From: a bacterium SCSIO 12643
Lineage (GTDB): Bacteria > Bacteroidota > Bacteroidia > Flavobacteriales_G > Salibacteraceae
Length of the DNA: 64,000 bases
Direction of reading: 5' to 3'
NCBI GenBank assembly: GCA_024398135.1
Contig: CP073750.1
Location: 620,001 to 684,000, forward strand
Part shown: positions 8,817-17,493 of the stretch, piece by piece
Layout: each line of letters opens with the position of its first letter
Position numbering within the stretch: position 1 is the first letter of the stretch
The notes under the pieces: generated by a model
Seen by the model: only the letters and a program-made list of their open reading frames with translations
Database searches by the model: none
What the model was told of the DNA's origin: nothing
Position numbers and translations under genes: made by a program

Positions 8817-9173
8817 ATGGAAATTTTATGGATTATACCAATTTTGTTAGTAGTGCTCTTATTAATGATTCGTGCTAAAATCAAATTTACCACGATTAGA
8901 AATAATAGTATTAAAGTGAGGGCCCGTGTTGTAGAGTATAGAAAAGAAAAAGTTCCTATTAGAAATGACTATACTAGAATGGATTATCCTTTTGTTGTAC
9001 TCTTGCCCGATCGTGATAGAATAATTCGAAAACTCAGATATGCCAATAGTTGGAGCAAACCATTCGAAATAGGAGAAGAAATTGATGTCTTCTTTAATGA
9101 AAATGATCTTTTGTATTGGGATGCTTATGAACAGGGGATCTATAAATATATGCCTGATACATGGAGATTTTAG
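8817..9173 (+). CDS. DUF3592-like membrane-anchored protein
   Basis: Protein of 118 residues with one N-terminal membrane helix (about residues 3-19) and a soluble domain of alternating short strands: VRARVVEYRKEKVPI, YPFVVLL and FEIGEEIDVFFNENDL. The pattern resembles DUF3592 proteins, where a membrane-anchored small beta domain is described without function. The assignment is tentative. It lies 10 bases downstream of the preceding membrane protein gene. Confidence 0.55.
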   Translation: MEILWIIPILLVVLLLMIRAKIKFTTIRNNSIKVRARVVEYRKEKVPIRNDYTRMDYPFVVLLPDRDRIIRKLRYANSWSKPFEIGEEIDVFFNENDLLYWDAYEQGIYKYMPDTWRF

Positions 9174-9216
9174 TCATAAAAATAGGTGCCTAGCAAAAAA
9201 TTACGCCAGTACTAAA

Positions 9217-9256
9217 ACAAAAAAGCCTCTTCATTATCTGAAGAGGCTTTTCCTTT
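9217..9256. terminator. Bidirectional terminator
   Basis: Twelve-base stem AAAAGCCTCTTC/GAAGAGGCTTTT at 9221-9232 and 9240-9251, with A-rich flank on the left and T-rich flank on the right. It can serve both the upstream plus-strand genes and the minus-strand FKBP gene that converges on it. Confidence 0.85.
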
Positions 9257-9271
9257 TATTCTAATTTATTC

Positions 9272-9997
9272 TTAGTTGATTTTGATCAACTCTACTTCAA
9301 AAATTAAAGCTGCGTATGGCGGAATATCTGCTCCTGCTCCACGCTCTCCATATCCTAAAGTGTAAGGAATGTAGAATTTGTATTTTGCTCCAGGTGACAT
9401 TAACTGAACACCCTCAGTCCATCCTGCAATAACTTGATTTAAACCAAACGTTGCTGGTTGACCTCTTTTGTAAGAACTATCAAATTCTTTTCCGTCAATC
9501 AAAGTACCTTTATAGTGAACTGTTACTTGATCAGTAGCCGCTGGTTTCGCTCCTTCTCCCGGAGTGATTACCTCATATTGTAAACCGCTAGCAGTTACTT
9601 TAACCCCTTCTTTCTTTGCATTTTCTGCTAAAAAGTCTTCACCTTCTTTAGCTGCCATTTTCGCTTTCTTTTGTTGTAATTCAGTAAAATAAGCTTGCAA
9701 TAATTTGTTAGACTCTTCGTCTGAAATTAATGTAGAATCACCAGCTAAAGCCGCTCTTAATCCCTCTGCAAACGCTTTTTGATCTAATGAATCCAAACCT
9801 TGTTGTTTTAGATTCGCTACGATATTCATCCCCAAAGAATAGCTTACTTTGGTTAATGTATCATTCATGTTTAACTCCATCTGTTCTGTTTCTTTAGCTT
9901 TCTTCTTTTTACCTTTTTTGAATTTTTGCGCATTCGCAGTACCTGCTACACACAATAAGGCAAAAACAATTAAACCCGATTTCAATAAAAATTTCAT
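9272..9997 (-). CDS. FKBP-type peptidyl-prolyl isomerase, exported
   Basis: Exported FKBP-type cis-trans prolyl isomerase, 241 residues, layout of the FkpA/Mip family: signal peptide (residues 1-23, ending ANA before Gln24), a basic KKGKKKKAK stretch, an N-terminal dimerisation region (SYSLGMNIVANLKQQGL), a linker helix, then the FKBP domain from about residue 135 with VHYKGTLIDGKEFDSS, GWTEGVQLM and YGERGAG. It is expected to help folding of envelope proteins. It follows a paralogous FKBP lipoprotein gene by only 7 bases, so the pair is probably one operon arising from duplication. Confidence 0.92.
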   Translation of the reverse strand: MKFLLKSGLIVFALLCVAGTANAQKFKKGKKKKAKETEQMELNMNDTLTKVSYSLGMNIVANLKQQGLDSLDQKAFAEGLRAALAGDSTLISDEESNKLLQAYFTELQQKKAKMAAKEGEDFLAENAKKEGVKVTASGLQYEVITPGEGAKPAATDQVTVHYKGTLIDGKEFDSSYKRGQPATFGLNQVIAGWTEGVQLMSPGAKYKFYIPYTLGYGERGAGADIPPYAALIFEVELIKIN

Positions 9998-10004
9998 ACT
10001 AATT

Positions 10005-10727
10005 TTAGTTTTGAGCTGCTACAGAAATCAACTCTACTTCAAAAATTAAAGTTGAGAAAGGAGGAATACTCTCACCTGCACCCTGCTCACCATAAGCTAA
10101 GTAATGCGGAATGTAGAAAGTATACTTAGATCCTGGAGTCATTAACTGTAATCCTTCAGTCCATCCTGGAATTACCTGATTTAAACCAAATGTAGCTGGC
10201 TCACCTCTATTCACCGAGCTATCAAATACAGTTCCGTCCATTAACTTACCCGTATAGTGAACAGTTACTTTATCCGTTGGACCTGGTTTGTCACCAGCAC
10301 CTTCTTCGTTGATTTTATATAAAAGTCCAGAACCTGTAGAGATCACACCTTCTTCTCCCTCTTTTTGAGTTAAGAAAGCTTCTCCTTCAGCTTTTGCTGA
10401 ACCATATTTTTCTTCCATTTTCTTTGCTTGCATTTCCTGAAAATATGCCTGTGCAATTTGTCCACCTTCTTCTCTGGTAAATAATGCAGCAGAATCTCCT
10501 TCAAATCCAGCTCTAGCTCCAGCAGCAACAATTGCCTCATCATAAGTTTCCATCGCAAACGCCTCTTTCAACTGACTACCAGTCATCATTCCCATAAAAT
10601 AAGTAACTGTGTCTAATTTTGTTTTTAGAACCACTTCTTTAGAAGTAGATTCTCCACCTGCGTTGTTGCATCCTGTAAGAACCACCACACCAGCGGACAG
10701 GGTCAATACTAATCCTTTTAAATTCAT
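10005..10727 (-). CDS. FKBP-type peptidyl-prolyl isomerase lipoprotein
   Basis: FKBP-type prolyl isomerase of 240 residues with a lipoprotein signal peptide: the lipobox LTGC ends near residue 20, so the mature protein should be membrane anchored, followed by a Ser/Gly-rich linker. The N-terminal helical region ([14 protein letters not shown]) and the C-terminal FKBP domain ([32 protein letters not shown]) align with the downstream paralogue along their whole length. It is the first gene of a two-gene tandem. A box TAAATTCG, one mismatch from the -7 consensus, lies upstream near 10769. Confidence 0.92.
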   Translation of the reverse strand: MNLKGLVLTLSAGVVVLTGCNNAGGESTSKEVVLKTKLDTVTYFMGMMTGSQLKEAFAMETYDEAIVAAGARAGFEGDSAALFTREEGGQIAQAYFQEMQAKKMEEKYGSAKAEGEAFLTQKEGEEGVISTGSGLLYKINEEGAGDKPGPTDKVTVHYTGKLMDGTVFDSSVNRGEPATFGLNQVIPGWTEGLQLMTPGSKYTFYIPHYLAYGEQGAGESIPPFSTLIFEVELISVAAQN

Positions 10728-10841
10728 TCTAAAATTTATTTAATTATATTATTTTTTGATTGGCGCGAATTTAACGTTTTTAATGAGATCGCTCATGCAT
10801 GTCTTAAATTATTTAACAATCTCTAAAAAATTCTATACCAA

Positions 10842-11618
10842 TTAGTTCATGCCTCTGGCCTTCTTCACCTCTTCATATGCTTGTTGCACCTTCTGAAACT
10901 TCTCTTTTGCAGCATTTTGGAAATTTGGTCCCAATGAAGCTACTTTATCGGGATGGTACTTTTTAGCCATTTTTCTATATGCTTTTTTCACCTCATCATC
11001 CGATACATTTGATTCGATTTCCAGAATCTTATAAGCTGAAGAAAGACATAAAGAAGAACTTCCCGGACGTGTCCCAGATTGCGAACTTTGTCCGCCAAAC
11101 ATCGCATTAATCGAAAAGAAATCCTTTTGTGAAATCCCCAAATAACGCGCAATTGTATTTAATGTATTTAACTCTACACGGTGCACATTTCCATCGGCAT
11201 AGCCTACTCCAAACAGATAATGCATCAATTGCAGTCGCATCGGGTGCGACATATGTGAACGGATTTGTAAACATACCTGACGTACTGGGACATCTGTTTT
11301 TAAAACTTCTCTTAAAGCAGTGACCAGTTCCTTGGCTTGTTCCTGACCAAACTGACGTACCAAATAGGATTTTACAAACTCTAATTCGGATTTCATGATT
11401 CTGTTATCTGCTTTCATAACAGCAGCAGATAAAATCACCATACTCATTCCAAAATCTCCTGGTTGTGTGGTTTGAGATTGCGAATACCCTTGTGGTCCTT
11501 CTTCTTGCTGATTTAAACTATTATCAAATAAGGCGCCTAACGCAAAACCAGCTATCGCACCAACTGGACCTCCTAAAGACCATCCAATACCACCTCCAAT
11601 CCATTTTCCTAAACTCAT
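10842..11618 (-). CDS. TerB-like/DnaJ co-chaperone (DjlA-like)
   Basis: Protein of 258 residues combining three parts: a glycine-rich hydrophobic N-terminus (GGGIGWSLGGPVGAIAGFALG, likely membrane association), a TerB-like helical domain (about residues 55-165), and a C-terminal J domain with the HPD signature in KKYHPDKV near residue 222. This is the order in DjlA, a membrane-anchored DnaJ-type co-chaperone that recruits DnaK. It starts 1 base after the ion-channel gene and is the last gene of a four-gene minus-strand cluster with two TPM proteins, which suggests a shared envelope role. Confidence 0.85.
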   Translation of the reverse strand: MSLGKWIGGGIGWSLGGPVGAIAGFALGALFDNSLNQQEEGPQGYSQSQTTQPGDFGMSMVILSAAVMKADNRIMKSELEFVKSYLVRQFGQEQAKELVTALREVLKTDVPVRQVCLQIRSHMSHPMRLQLMHYLFGVGYADGNVHRVELNTLNTIARYLGISQKDFFSINAMFGGQSSQSGTRPGSSSLCLSSAYKILEIESNVSDDEVKKAYRKMAKKYHPDKVASLGPNFQNAAKEKFQKVQQAYEEVKKARGMN

Positions 11619-11619
11619 C

Positions 11620-12303
11620 CTAATCTTCTTTATTTTTTATTGTTTCATTAGAGATAAACTTCCCTACGATCATCCCTAAAACAATCGTATTATAAAATGC
11701 TCCGGTAACTGAAATTAAAATCCCAAAAGACTTTGCCGGAGCAGTTACGGGTAACATATCTCCATATCCGAGCGTGGTCAAAGTCACAAACGAATAATAG
11801 ATTTCATTAAACATTCCGGCCGAAGAATCCGTATCAAAATTAAATGATCCCGGATTCGAATATGTCCAGATCCACAGTACAATGGCCCAACTAATTCCTA
11901 GCAACAAATAACCGGATATAGAATTAATCACCACATTGGCATCTACTTTTCTGGCGCGAATAATCAATCTGAACATTACTACCGTAAGGATCAAAAAGAA
12001 ACTCAATCTAAAAATCTGTATGATTTCAGAATACATGGGTTCTAAATCCAGAATCATATCTACCAGAGAAACGAAAATGGTGAGTAATCCGAAATAAAAC
12101 TTAAAGTTGAAACGATCTGTTCGATGGGTATAGGTCACACTAACTCCGGAAACCACAATCATAACAATAGCCAAATCTGACATGAGAAGACCTCTATTCA
12201 TAGTGGTTTCCCAGATTGGTGATGCTACAAGGAAAATCAAACTTCCCAATAACAGGATATGGTCAAACTTTCTTAGTATAGATTTTAAACGGCCAAATAT
12301 CAT
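11620..12303 (-). CDS. Potassium channel family protein
   Basis: Membrane protein of 227 residues with about six hydrophobic segments and a potassium-channel pore: the selectivity filter TLGYGD lies in the pore loop FVTLTTLGYGDMLPV near residue 180, followed by a last membrane helix (SFGILISVTGAFYNTIVLGMIVG, quoted in part). No regulatory RCK or cyclic-nucleotide domain follows, so gating is unknown. It lies between the TPM gene and the TerB-DnaJ gene with 12 and 1 base gaps, clearly one operon. Confidence 0.82.
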   Translation of the reverse strand: MIFGRLKSILRKFDHILLLGSLIFLVASPIWETTMNRGLLMSDLAIVMIVVSGVSVTYTHRTDRFNFKFYFGLLTIFVSLVDMILDLEPMYSEIIQIFRLSFFLILTVVMFRLIIRARKVDANVVINSISGYLLLGISWAIVLWIWTYSNPGSFNFDTDSSAGMFNEIYYSFVTLTTLGYGDMLPVTAPAKSFGILISVTGAFYNTIVLGMIVGKFISNETIKNKED

Positions 12304-12315
12304 CTTGTCATTTTT

Positions 12316-13125
12316 TTACCAACTTCCTCCGGCTCCTCCACCGCCAAAGCCTCCACCTCCGAAGCCTCCAAAACCACCAAATCCGCCTCCACCGGAAGTA
12401 AAGTTGTCATAGTGTCCGCGGTGACCTCTGCTTTGATTCATCAACATCAATGCGGTCCAAAAAGGAATATCATGCCCCACACTATAGCTTCTTGCCGCTC
12501 TGGCACGACTTACCATCGAAATTATGATTACAACAATAAGCAATAGAAATGGAAAAAATGAAAATCCACCAGAACCTCCACGATTGGCATACGCATCCGA
12601 ACTATACTCCCCGACCGCTAAAGCCTTCACGACTTGTAGCCCGGACTCCACTCCTTCAAACATTCTCCCTTGTTTGAAATAAGGAATCATATCATTTTCT
12701 ACAATCAACTTTGTGGTCGCATCCGGAATAGCTCCTTCTAATCCATATCCGATGGCAATAAAAACCTCACCTCTAGAGTCTGCTGTTTTAGGTTTAATTA
12801 AAATGACTACACCATTATCAAACTCTCCTTGTCCAACGCCCCATTTATGCCCAATTCCAGTTGCCATTTCATATGGATCCAAACCTTTTAAATCCTTCAA
12901 AGTCACAATTAAAATTTGATTACTTGTGGTATCATTAAAAGCATTGAGCTCCCGCTTCAAATAAGCTTCTTCTCTATCAGAAAATACTTCACCCCAATCC
13001 ACTACCAAACTTGGAGGGTTCGGTGAATCTGGTATGACTGTATCATTCTGGGACCATCCGTTTAAGGATAAAAATACCCCTGGAAGTACAAAACTTAGTA
13101 TTTGAATATATTTCTTAAGTTGCAT
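12316..13125 (-). CDS. TPM-domain exported protein (YgcG-like)
   Basis: TPM-domain protein of 269 residues: signal peptide (residues 1-25, ending GWSQ), TPM domain from about residue 38 (VVDWGEVFSDREEAYLKREL, through ATTKLIVENDMIPYFKQG), one membrane helix near residues 188-206, and a glycine-rich tail of repeated GGFGG and GGGG ending in SW. This is the standard build of YgcG/TPM_phosphatase family proteins, thought to act at the membrane in stress or photosystem repair in other lineages. It follows a second, soluble TPM gene by 8 bases. Confidence 0.88.
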   Translation of the reverse strand: MQLKKYIQILSFVLPGVFLSLNGWSQNDTVIPDSPNPPSLVVDWGEVFSDREEAYLKRELNAFNDTTSNQILIVTLKDLKGLDPYEMATGIGHKWGVGQGEFDNGVVILIKPKTADSRGEVFIAIGYGLEGAIPDATTKLIVENDMIPYFKQGRMFEGVESGLQVVKALAVGEYSSDAYANRGGSGGFSFFPFLLLIVVIIISMVSRARAARSYSVGHDIPFWTALMLMNQSRGHRGHYDNFTSGGGGFGGFGGFGGGGFGGGGAGGSW

Positions 13126-13133
13126 TATTCTCT

Positions 13134-13577
13134 TTAGTTTTTTCCAAACGAAATTTCATCAGAAAGTTCATTCACATCATCCGCTTCATATGGGAAATAT
13201 TTCTTGAGCCGTTCTCCTGCCATCACAATTCCTTCCGACAGTCCTTTCTCATATTGTCCCTTTTTAAAATTTTCAATCACATGGTTTTTGATGTTTTCCC
13301 AAAAACCATCTTCGACTTTTTGGTTAATCCCCACATCACCTAAAATGGCAAATCCATGCGGTTCAATAGAGACGTAAAACAACACGCCATTTCTAAGTTG
13401 TGTTTGATGCATCTCTAATTTTTCAAAAATAAAAGCGGCATGATCCATTACGTCTTCTTTGCAGTAGTCTTCGATATGTAATCGAATTTCCCCTGAAGTA
13501 TTCTTCTCCGCCTCTTGAATGGCATCGACCACTTTGGCTTGATCTTCTTTCGACAAAAAATTACGCGCTAAACTCAT
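13134..13577 (-). CDS. TPM-domain protein, soluble
   Basis: Short TPM-domain protein of 147 residues without signal peptide or membrane helix. Recognisable elements are EAEKNTSGEIRLHIEDYC, RNGVLFYVSIEPHGFAILGD and KKGQYEKGLSEGIVMAGERL. In many Bacteroidetes a lemA gene precedes a pair of TPM genes; here the pair is present but no lemA is seen upstream, where the divergent Mpo1-like gene begins instead. First gene of the TPM-TPM-channel-TerB/DnaJ cluster. Confidence 0.85.
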   Translation of the reverse strand: MSLARNFLSKEDQAKVVDAIQEAEKNTSGEIRLHIEDYCKEDVMDHAAFIFEKLEMHQTQLRNGVLFYVSIEPHGFAILGDVGINQKVEDGFWENIKNHVIENFKKGQYEKGLSEGIVMAGERLKKYFPYEADDVNELSDEISFGKN

Positions 13578-13693
13578 GATTCAATTTTCTTATTGCGAAA
13601 GTACATTTTTGGGATGCAAATTGGTAGTTAATGAACGTTAATACCAAATTATAATCTCATCTGATCTTGTGACTTTTAACTATCTTAGTGCAC

Positions 13694-14152
13694 ATGAAAT
13701 CACAAAAAGAATGGTTTGAAGAATACGCAGAAAGTCATCAAAATATTACCAATCAAAGAATTCATTATGTATGTGTCCCACTAATTTTCTTCAGTATCGT
13801 GGGAATGATTATGAGTATTCCTTCGGGCACATTGAGTCATTTGTTAGGTTTTTATGATCCTGTTTTTGTGAATTGGGCTGCTCCAATTCTATTACTCCTT
13901 ATGCTCTTTTATATTCGACTTTCATTCAAAACATTTTTCTTAATGCTGTTATTTTCGCTTTTCTCACTTTACGGGAATTATTTACTGTCTGAAATGATGC
14001 CATTACTATATACTTCCATAGCTATATTCATCATTGCGTGGATAGGACAGTTTTATGGACATAAAGTAGAAGGGAAAAAACCATCTTTTTTTAAAGATTT
14101 ACAATTCCTACTAATTGGCCCGGCATGGGTATTTGAAAAAATGAGTCGATAA
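13694..14152 (+). CDS. Mpo1/YGL010w-like membrane protein (DUF962)
   Basis: Small polytopic membrane protein of the Mpo1-like (DUF962) family; the yeast member is a 2-hydroxy fatty acid dioxygenase. The conserved N-terminal motif HQNITNQRIHYVCVP and the C-terminal GHKVEGKKPSFFKD...LIGPAWVFEKM are both present, with about four membrane helices between. The ATG at 13694 is preferred over the GTG at 13688, because the GTG overlaps a promoter-like TATCTTAG box at 13681-13688. The fatty-acid function is transferred from yeast and is only an inference here. Confidence 0.75.
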   Translation: MKSQKEWFEEYAESHQNITNQRIHYVCVPLIFFSIVGMIMSIPSGTLSHLLGFYDPVFVNWAAPILLLLMLFYIRLSFKTFFLMLLFSLFSLYGNYLLSEMMPLLYTSIAIFIIAWIGQFYGHKVEGKKPSFFKDLQFLLIGPAWVFEKMSR

Positions 14153-14169
14153 CTTAAAAACTATTTATT

Positions 14170-14775
14170 GTGAAAGAATTTCATCCTGAAAACCATTACT
14201 CGATAGAAAATGACATCGTACTATTACGCCCGTTAAAAAAGGATGATTTCGAACATTTAATCACCTATTCCATTCATGAACCGGAATTATGGAAATATTC
14301 TTTAACACCAGCGAATAGTAAAGAACTACTTAAACAGTACATTGACAATGCACTCTCAGAACGTCATGAAGGTAAATCATATCCATTTATTGTATTTGAC
14401 AAAAGAACCGAGCAATACGCAGGGTGTACCCGATTTTATGATATTCAGTTATTTCATAAAACGGTATCGATAGGTTATACATGGTATGGAAAACAATTTC
14501 AGGGAACAGGTTTAAATAAGAACTGTAAAATCATTATGCTGGATTTTGCTTTCAAAGCGATGCAAATGGAACGTGTGGAATTTAGAGCAGATGCCCGAAA
14601 TCAAAAAAGCATTGCAGCCATGAAAAGCATTGGCTGTAAAGAAGAAGGAACTCTTAGAAGTAATTGTTTAGCCCCTAATGGCAGACGTGACAGTATTGTA
14701 TTGAGTATCCTTAAATCCGAATGGGATCAGGAAGTAAGACCTAAATTGCTCAATAAGATCAATCTTCAATCTTAA
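14170..14775 (+). CDS. GNAT family N-acetyltransferase
   Basis: GNAT acetyltransferase of the RimJ/RimL type, 201 residues, predicted to transfer acetyl from acetyl-CoA to a protein or small-molecule amine. Visible features are VLLRPLKKDDFEHL at the N-terminus, the beta4-acetyl-CoA loop region YTWYGKQFQGTGLNKNCK near residues 100-120, and VEFRADARNQKSIAAMKSIG near 137-156. It starts with GTG, 17 bases after the Mpo1-like gene, so co-transcription is likely. The substrate cannot be told. Confidence 0.8.
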   Translation: MKEFHPENHYSIENDIVLLRPLKKDDFEHLITYSIHEPELWKYSLTPANSKELLKQYIDNALSERHEGKSYPFIVFDKRTEQYAGCTRFYDIQLFHKTVSIGYTWYGKQFQGTGLNKNCKIIMLDFAFKAMQMERVEFRADARNQKSIAAMKSIGCKEEGTLRSNCLAPNGRRDSIVLSILKSEWDQEVRPKLLNKINLQS

Positions 14776-15102
14776 GAATTCTACGCTTTTTCCTAAAAAT
14801 TCGATCAAAATCCAATTAAATCGTCTATTCTGGCATTTTTCTTATGAACAGAAAAATGAACATTTCCATTTTCCCTATTATATATAATAAAGGTATAGGA
14901 CTCCATTTTTAATCAAAAATTCAAGGATTTTCACTATAAATCTAAATGCTACCCAAACCCCTACACAATACATATTTTGGTGATTCTATATTTAAAGAGA
15001 TTAAAATTTTGCATAAACGCAAGTGTTAACGCTCCATCTACATTTGCCATGTAAATATGAAGTTATCCCCAAAACTTTTAAATATTAATAAAACGAAAAA
15101 CA
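14776..15102. other. Intergenic region upstream of usher-like locus
   Basis: 327 non-coding bases. The only clear signal is a perfect TAnnTTTG box at 15039-15046 in front of the chaperone-like gene, leaving a leader of about 50 bases. The rest is AT-rich without a visible gene; its length would allow regulator binding, but no dyad stood out. Confidence 0.5.
15039..15046 (+). promoter_or_regulatory. TAnnTTTG -7 box for usher-like locus
   Basis: TACATTTG, perfect -7 consensus, 56 bases before the ATG of the chaperone-like gene. No good -33 TTTG at 19-21 bases spacing was found. Confidence 0.5.
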
Positions 15103-15987
15103 ATGATCAAACAATTATCACTCTCTCTACTAGCAACTTTAATCATGTCCTTTTCATTTGCTGCAGGTTATCAAATAACCGATCTGAAAATCGAAACCGT
15201 TGCGGCAGATTCAAATGAAAATGATGATGTAGATACTAAAGGAATTTCTGTTTCCCCTGCACACTTCCATTTGAATATTAAACCAGGACAATCAAAAACC
15301 TACAAAATCAAGATCAACAACGATACCGAGTCAAAAAAAGAATTTAAAGTAAACCTTTATGATTTCAACATGAACGGAAAAGGTAAAAGTTCTTTCTTAC
15401 CAGCAGGGTCAGGTGAATACTCACTTTCTAAATGGATGAATGTTTCTCCAACTTTCTTTGAAGTAAAAGCAGGAGAAAAAAAGGAAATCTCTTTTACAGT
15501 AGCAGTTCCAAATGATGAAACAGGTAACAGAGCAGCATGGTCAATTATTATGATTGAGCAAGCAGAGCCTAGAAAACAATTGCAACCCGCTCAAAAAGGA
15601 TCTGGAACAGTTGCGCTGGGTGTTGTGCCAACATTCGCTTTCGGAGTATTCGTTTACCAAAATCCTCCAACAGTTAAAACTGAAAATGTTGAAATGACAG
15701 ATTTCAAAATGGAGACTAAAAACGATGAAAACACCATTTTCATTGAAGCAGAAAACAAAGGTGATGGTATCGCTTACTGTACTTCATACATTGATATGAT
15801 CAACAATGCTACCGGGGCTCAGGTAAGATTAACCGTTAAAAAATTCACCATCGTACCAGGTTTAGTTAGAGACTTTGTGTTCAAACTACCAGCTATGGTT
15901 CCTGGAGATTATACAGCAATTGGAGTATTGGACTATGAAGGTTCTGATGAAATCCAGGCTGCTAAAATGCAAATAACAATTAAATAG
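15103..15987 (+). CDS. Periplasmic chaperone-like two-domain protein
   Basis: Exported protein of 294 residues: signal peptide (about residues 1-21), a short acidic linker, then two beta-sandwich-like domains (about 47-155 and 160-294). The first begins with GISVSPAHFHLNIKPGQSKTYKIKINND and continues with KAGEKKEISFTVAVPNDETGNRAAWSIIM, which is the arrangement of strands in PapD-like and other Ig-fold chaperone domains. It heads a four-gene locus with two secreted beta-rich proteins and a large barrel protein, which fits a chaperone-usher-like pathway. This role is inferred from architecture and context; I could not see the two invariant PapD basic residues with certainty. Confidence 0.6.
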   Translation: MIKQLSLSLLATLIMSFSFAAGYQITDLKIETVAADSNENDDVDTKGISVSPAHFHLNIKPGQSKTYKIKINNDTESKKEFKVNLYDFNMNGKGKSSFLPAGSGEYSLSKWMNVSPTFFEVKAGEKKEISFTVAVPNDETGNRAAWSIIMIEQAEPRKQLQPAQKGSGTVALGVVPTFAFGVFVYQNPPTVKTENVEMTDFKMETKNDENTIFIEAENKGDGIAYCTSYIDMINNATGAQVRLTVKKFTIVPGLVRDFVFKLPAMVPGDYTAIGVLDYEGSDEIQAAKMQITIK

Positions 15988-16021
15988 AATATAAATTTTT
16001 ACTAACCAATAATCACTAATT

Positions 16022-16801
16022 ATGAAAAAAGTAGGATTACTTACAGCAGCGATGATGTTCGCTGGATTAACAACTGTTAACGCACAGTTGATCGATGAAA
16101 AAGACGTAACAGTAACACTGGACTTACAACCAGTTTTACAATTGGATATGTCTACACCAGACCAAATCGAATTCGTATTTGACGATATCGATGAGTACTA
16201 TGCTGGTATTACACACTACGGAGCAACTATTTTAAAAGTAAGCTCAACTGTATCTTGGGATTTATATGCTGTTGGAAGATCAACAGGAACTAACGGACCT
16301 GAGTTTTGGGATCAACAAATTGATTACGGAAACAGTAATCCAAACGCAGTTCCAAACTTACCATTAAGTTTATTAGAGTTACGTCAAGCACAACCAAACA
16401 ACGGTGACGGTGCTGCAACTGGTGGTTTCTCTGATTATAGCCAAGCGTTCTCACCTTCATCTGTTCCTTCAGGAGGTAACAGTTTATATGTGAACGGTGG
16501 TACAAACACTGCACCAACTGCAAATGATAAATATATTGCTGGTCACGCTGGTACTTCTGGTGTTGCTGGACAAGATTTCATGGAAGGTGGTAGTTACATG
16601 AACCAAAACGGTATCAACTCTAACTATTACTATGTAATCGACTATAGAATTCTTCCTGGATTACCAGCAATTTTCCCAATGGCTGCTGATGCTGACGGAG
16701 CAACTATGGAAGATCTTGTAACTGTAAACGGTGCTGGAGCTTATGCTGAGCCAGGTGTTTACACTATGTACGTTCAGTACATCTTGTTAGAAGATCAATA
16801 G
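16022..16801 (+). CDS. Secreted beta-rich subunit-like protein 1
   Basis: Exported protein of 259 residues with a cleavable signal peptide ending VNAQ (residue 22). The mature protein begins with alternating strands KDVTVTLDLQPVLQLDM, is rich in Gly, Asn, Ala, Tyr, has no cysteine, and ends with the amphipathic strand PGVYTMYVQYILLEDQ. The 208-residue protein downstream ends the same way, so both look like structural subunits. Codon use and the downstream hairpin at 16820 suggest this is the abundant product of the locus. I do not recognise a named family; a pilin-like or spore-coat-U-like role is inference. Confidence 0.6.
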   Translation: MKKVGLLTAAMMFAGLTTVNAQLIDEKDVTVTLDLQPVLQLDMSTPDQIEFVFDDIDEYYAGITHYGATILKVSSTVSWDLYAVGRSTGTNGPEFWDQQIDYGNSNPNAVPNLPLSLLELRQAQPNNGDGAATGGFSDYSQAFSPSSVPSGGNSLYVNGGTNTAPTANDKYIAGHAGTSGVAGQDFMEGGSYMNQNGINSNYYYVIDYRILPGLPAIFPMAADADGATMEDLVTVNGAGAYAEPGVYTMYVQYILLEDQ

Positions 16802-16819
16802 AATTTTTCCACCATATTC

Positions 16820-16850
16820 AAAGGAAGTGGCTTCAGAAGTCACTTCCTTT
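16820..16850 (+). promoter_or_regulatory. Intra-operon hairpin (attenuator candidate)
   Basis: Stem AAAGGAAGTG/CACTTCCTTT extended by a G-T wobble and CTT/AAG pairs to about 14 pairs around a CAG loop, followed by ATTTAAAA. It lies between subunit-like genes 1 and 2. The short T-run suggests partial termination or mRNA 3'-end protection, which would raise subunit 1 over the downstream genes. Confidence 0.65.
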
Positions 16851-16865
16851 ATTTAAAACAAAATA

Positions 16866-17492
16866 ATGAACACCACTCCCCAAATAAAATCATTATTCAG
16901 TTTAGTAGTTTTTCTACTGCTATTTGTAGTAGCTCATTCACAAGTTCACTGTGGGTTAGTACAAATAGAACCGAATACCTCGGTAAATGCGATGATGAGT
17001 TTTGATTCCTTTACCAAATACCAGGGTGGTTATGTCATCAATGGTGTAGCTAGAATCAAAATACGTGTTGAAGATAAAGCGATTGCCGATCCGCTATGTT
17101 CATGGAATTTAATTATGACCATTGACAACAATCCGGCTGCGGGCACACCGCTTACAGAATGGGAAGAACTAAACCAATACGGAAGCGGTTTAGGACAAAA
17201 CCCAACAATCGATGCTCTGGAAATTAGAGTCCGTAACAGTTGTGGGACTTCTCCTATTGACGGTTTATTTACCACCTTCACTAACAACATGGATGTGATC
17301 GATATTATCGCACCAATGTTACCAGTAACTCCAGCAGGTACCTGCGCTTTAAACACCAACGGGCCTGGTAGCTATTTAAGTCATTATGACGAATTCAATT
17401 TTACTGTAGATATTCGGGTAAAACCAGGATTTCAGTTCAACCCCGGGATTTTTCAGTTAAACATAAAATTTCGATTAGAAGAGAATATATAG
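16866..17492 (+). CDS. Secreted beta-rich subunit-like protein 2
   Basis: Exported protein of 208 residues, signal peptide ending AHSQ near residue 27. The mature part has four or five cysteines (in QVHCGL, DPLCSW, RNSCGT, AGTCAL), probably disulfide bonded, and ends with an alternating strand PGIFQLNIKFRLEENI that parallels the end of subunit-like protein 1. It is followed after 1 base by the barrel protein, so translation is coupled. It may be an adaptor or tip-type minor subunit, an inference from its position and lower expected expression. Confidence 0.6.
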   Translation: MNTTPQIKSLFSLVVFLLLFVVAHSQVHCGLVQIEPNTSVNAMMSFDSFTKYQGGYVINGVARIKIRVEDKAIADPLCSWNLIMTIDNNPAAGTPLTEWEELNQYGSGLGQNPTIDALEIRVRNSCGTSPIDGLFTTFTNNMDVIDIIAPMLPVTPAGTCALNTNGPGSYLSHYDEFNFTVDIRVKPGFQFNPGIFQLNIKFRLEENI

Positions 17493-17493
17493 G

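Noticed and set aside
8296..9173. Cassette cores around the small genes at 8354 and 8817
   Set aside because: No complementary GTTRRRY/RYYYAAC pairs or attC-like folds were found at these gene borders, so they are not counted as cassettes.
12182..12412. Proline-rich open frame opposite the TPM gene
   Set aside because: It is the antisense of the glycine-rich tail of the TPM protein and has no start signals of its own.
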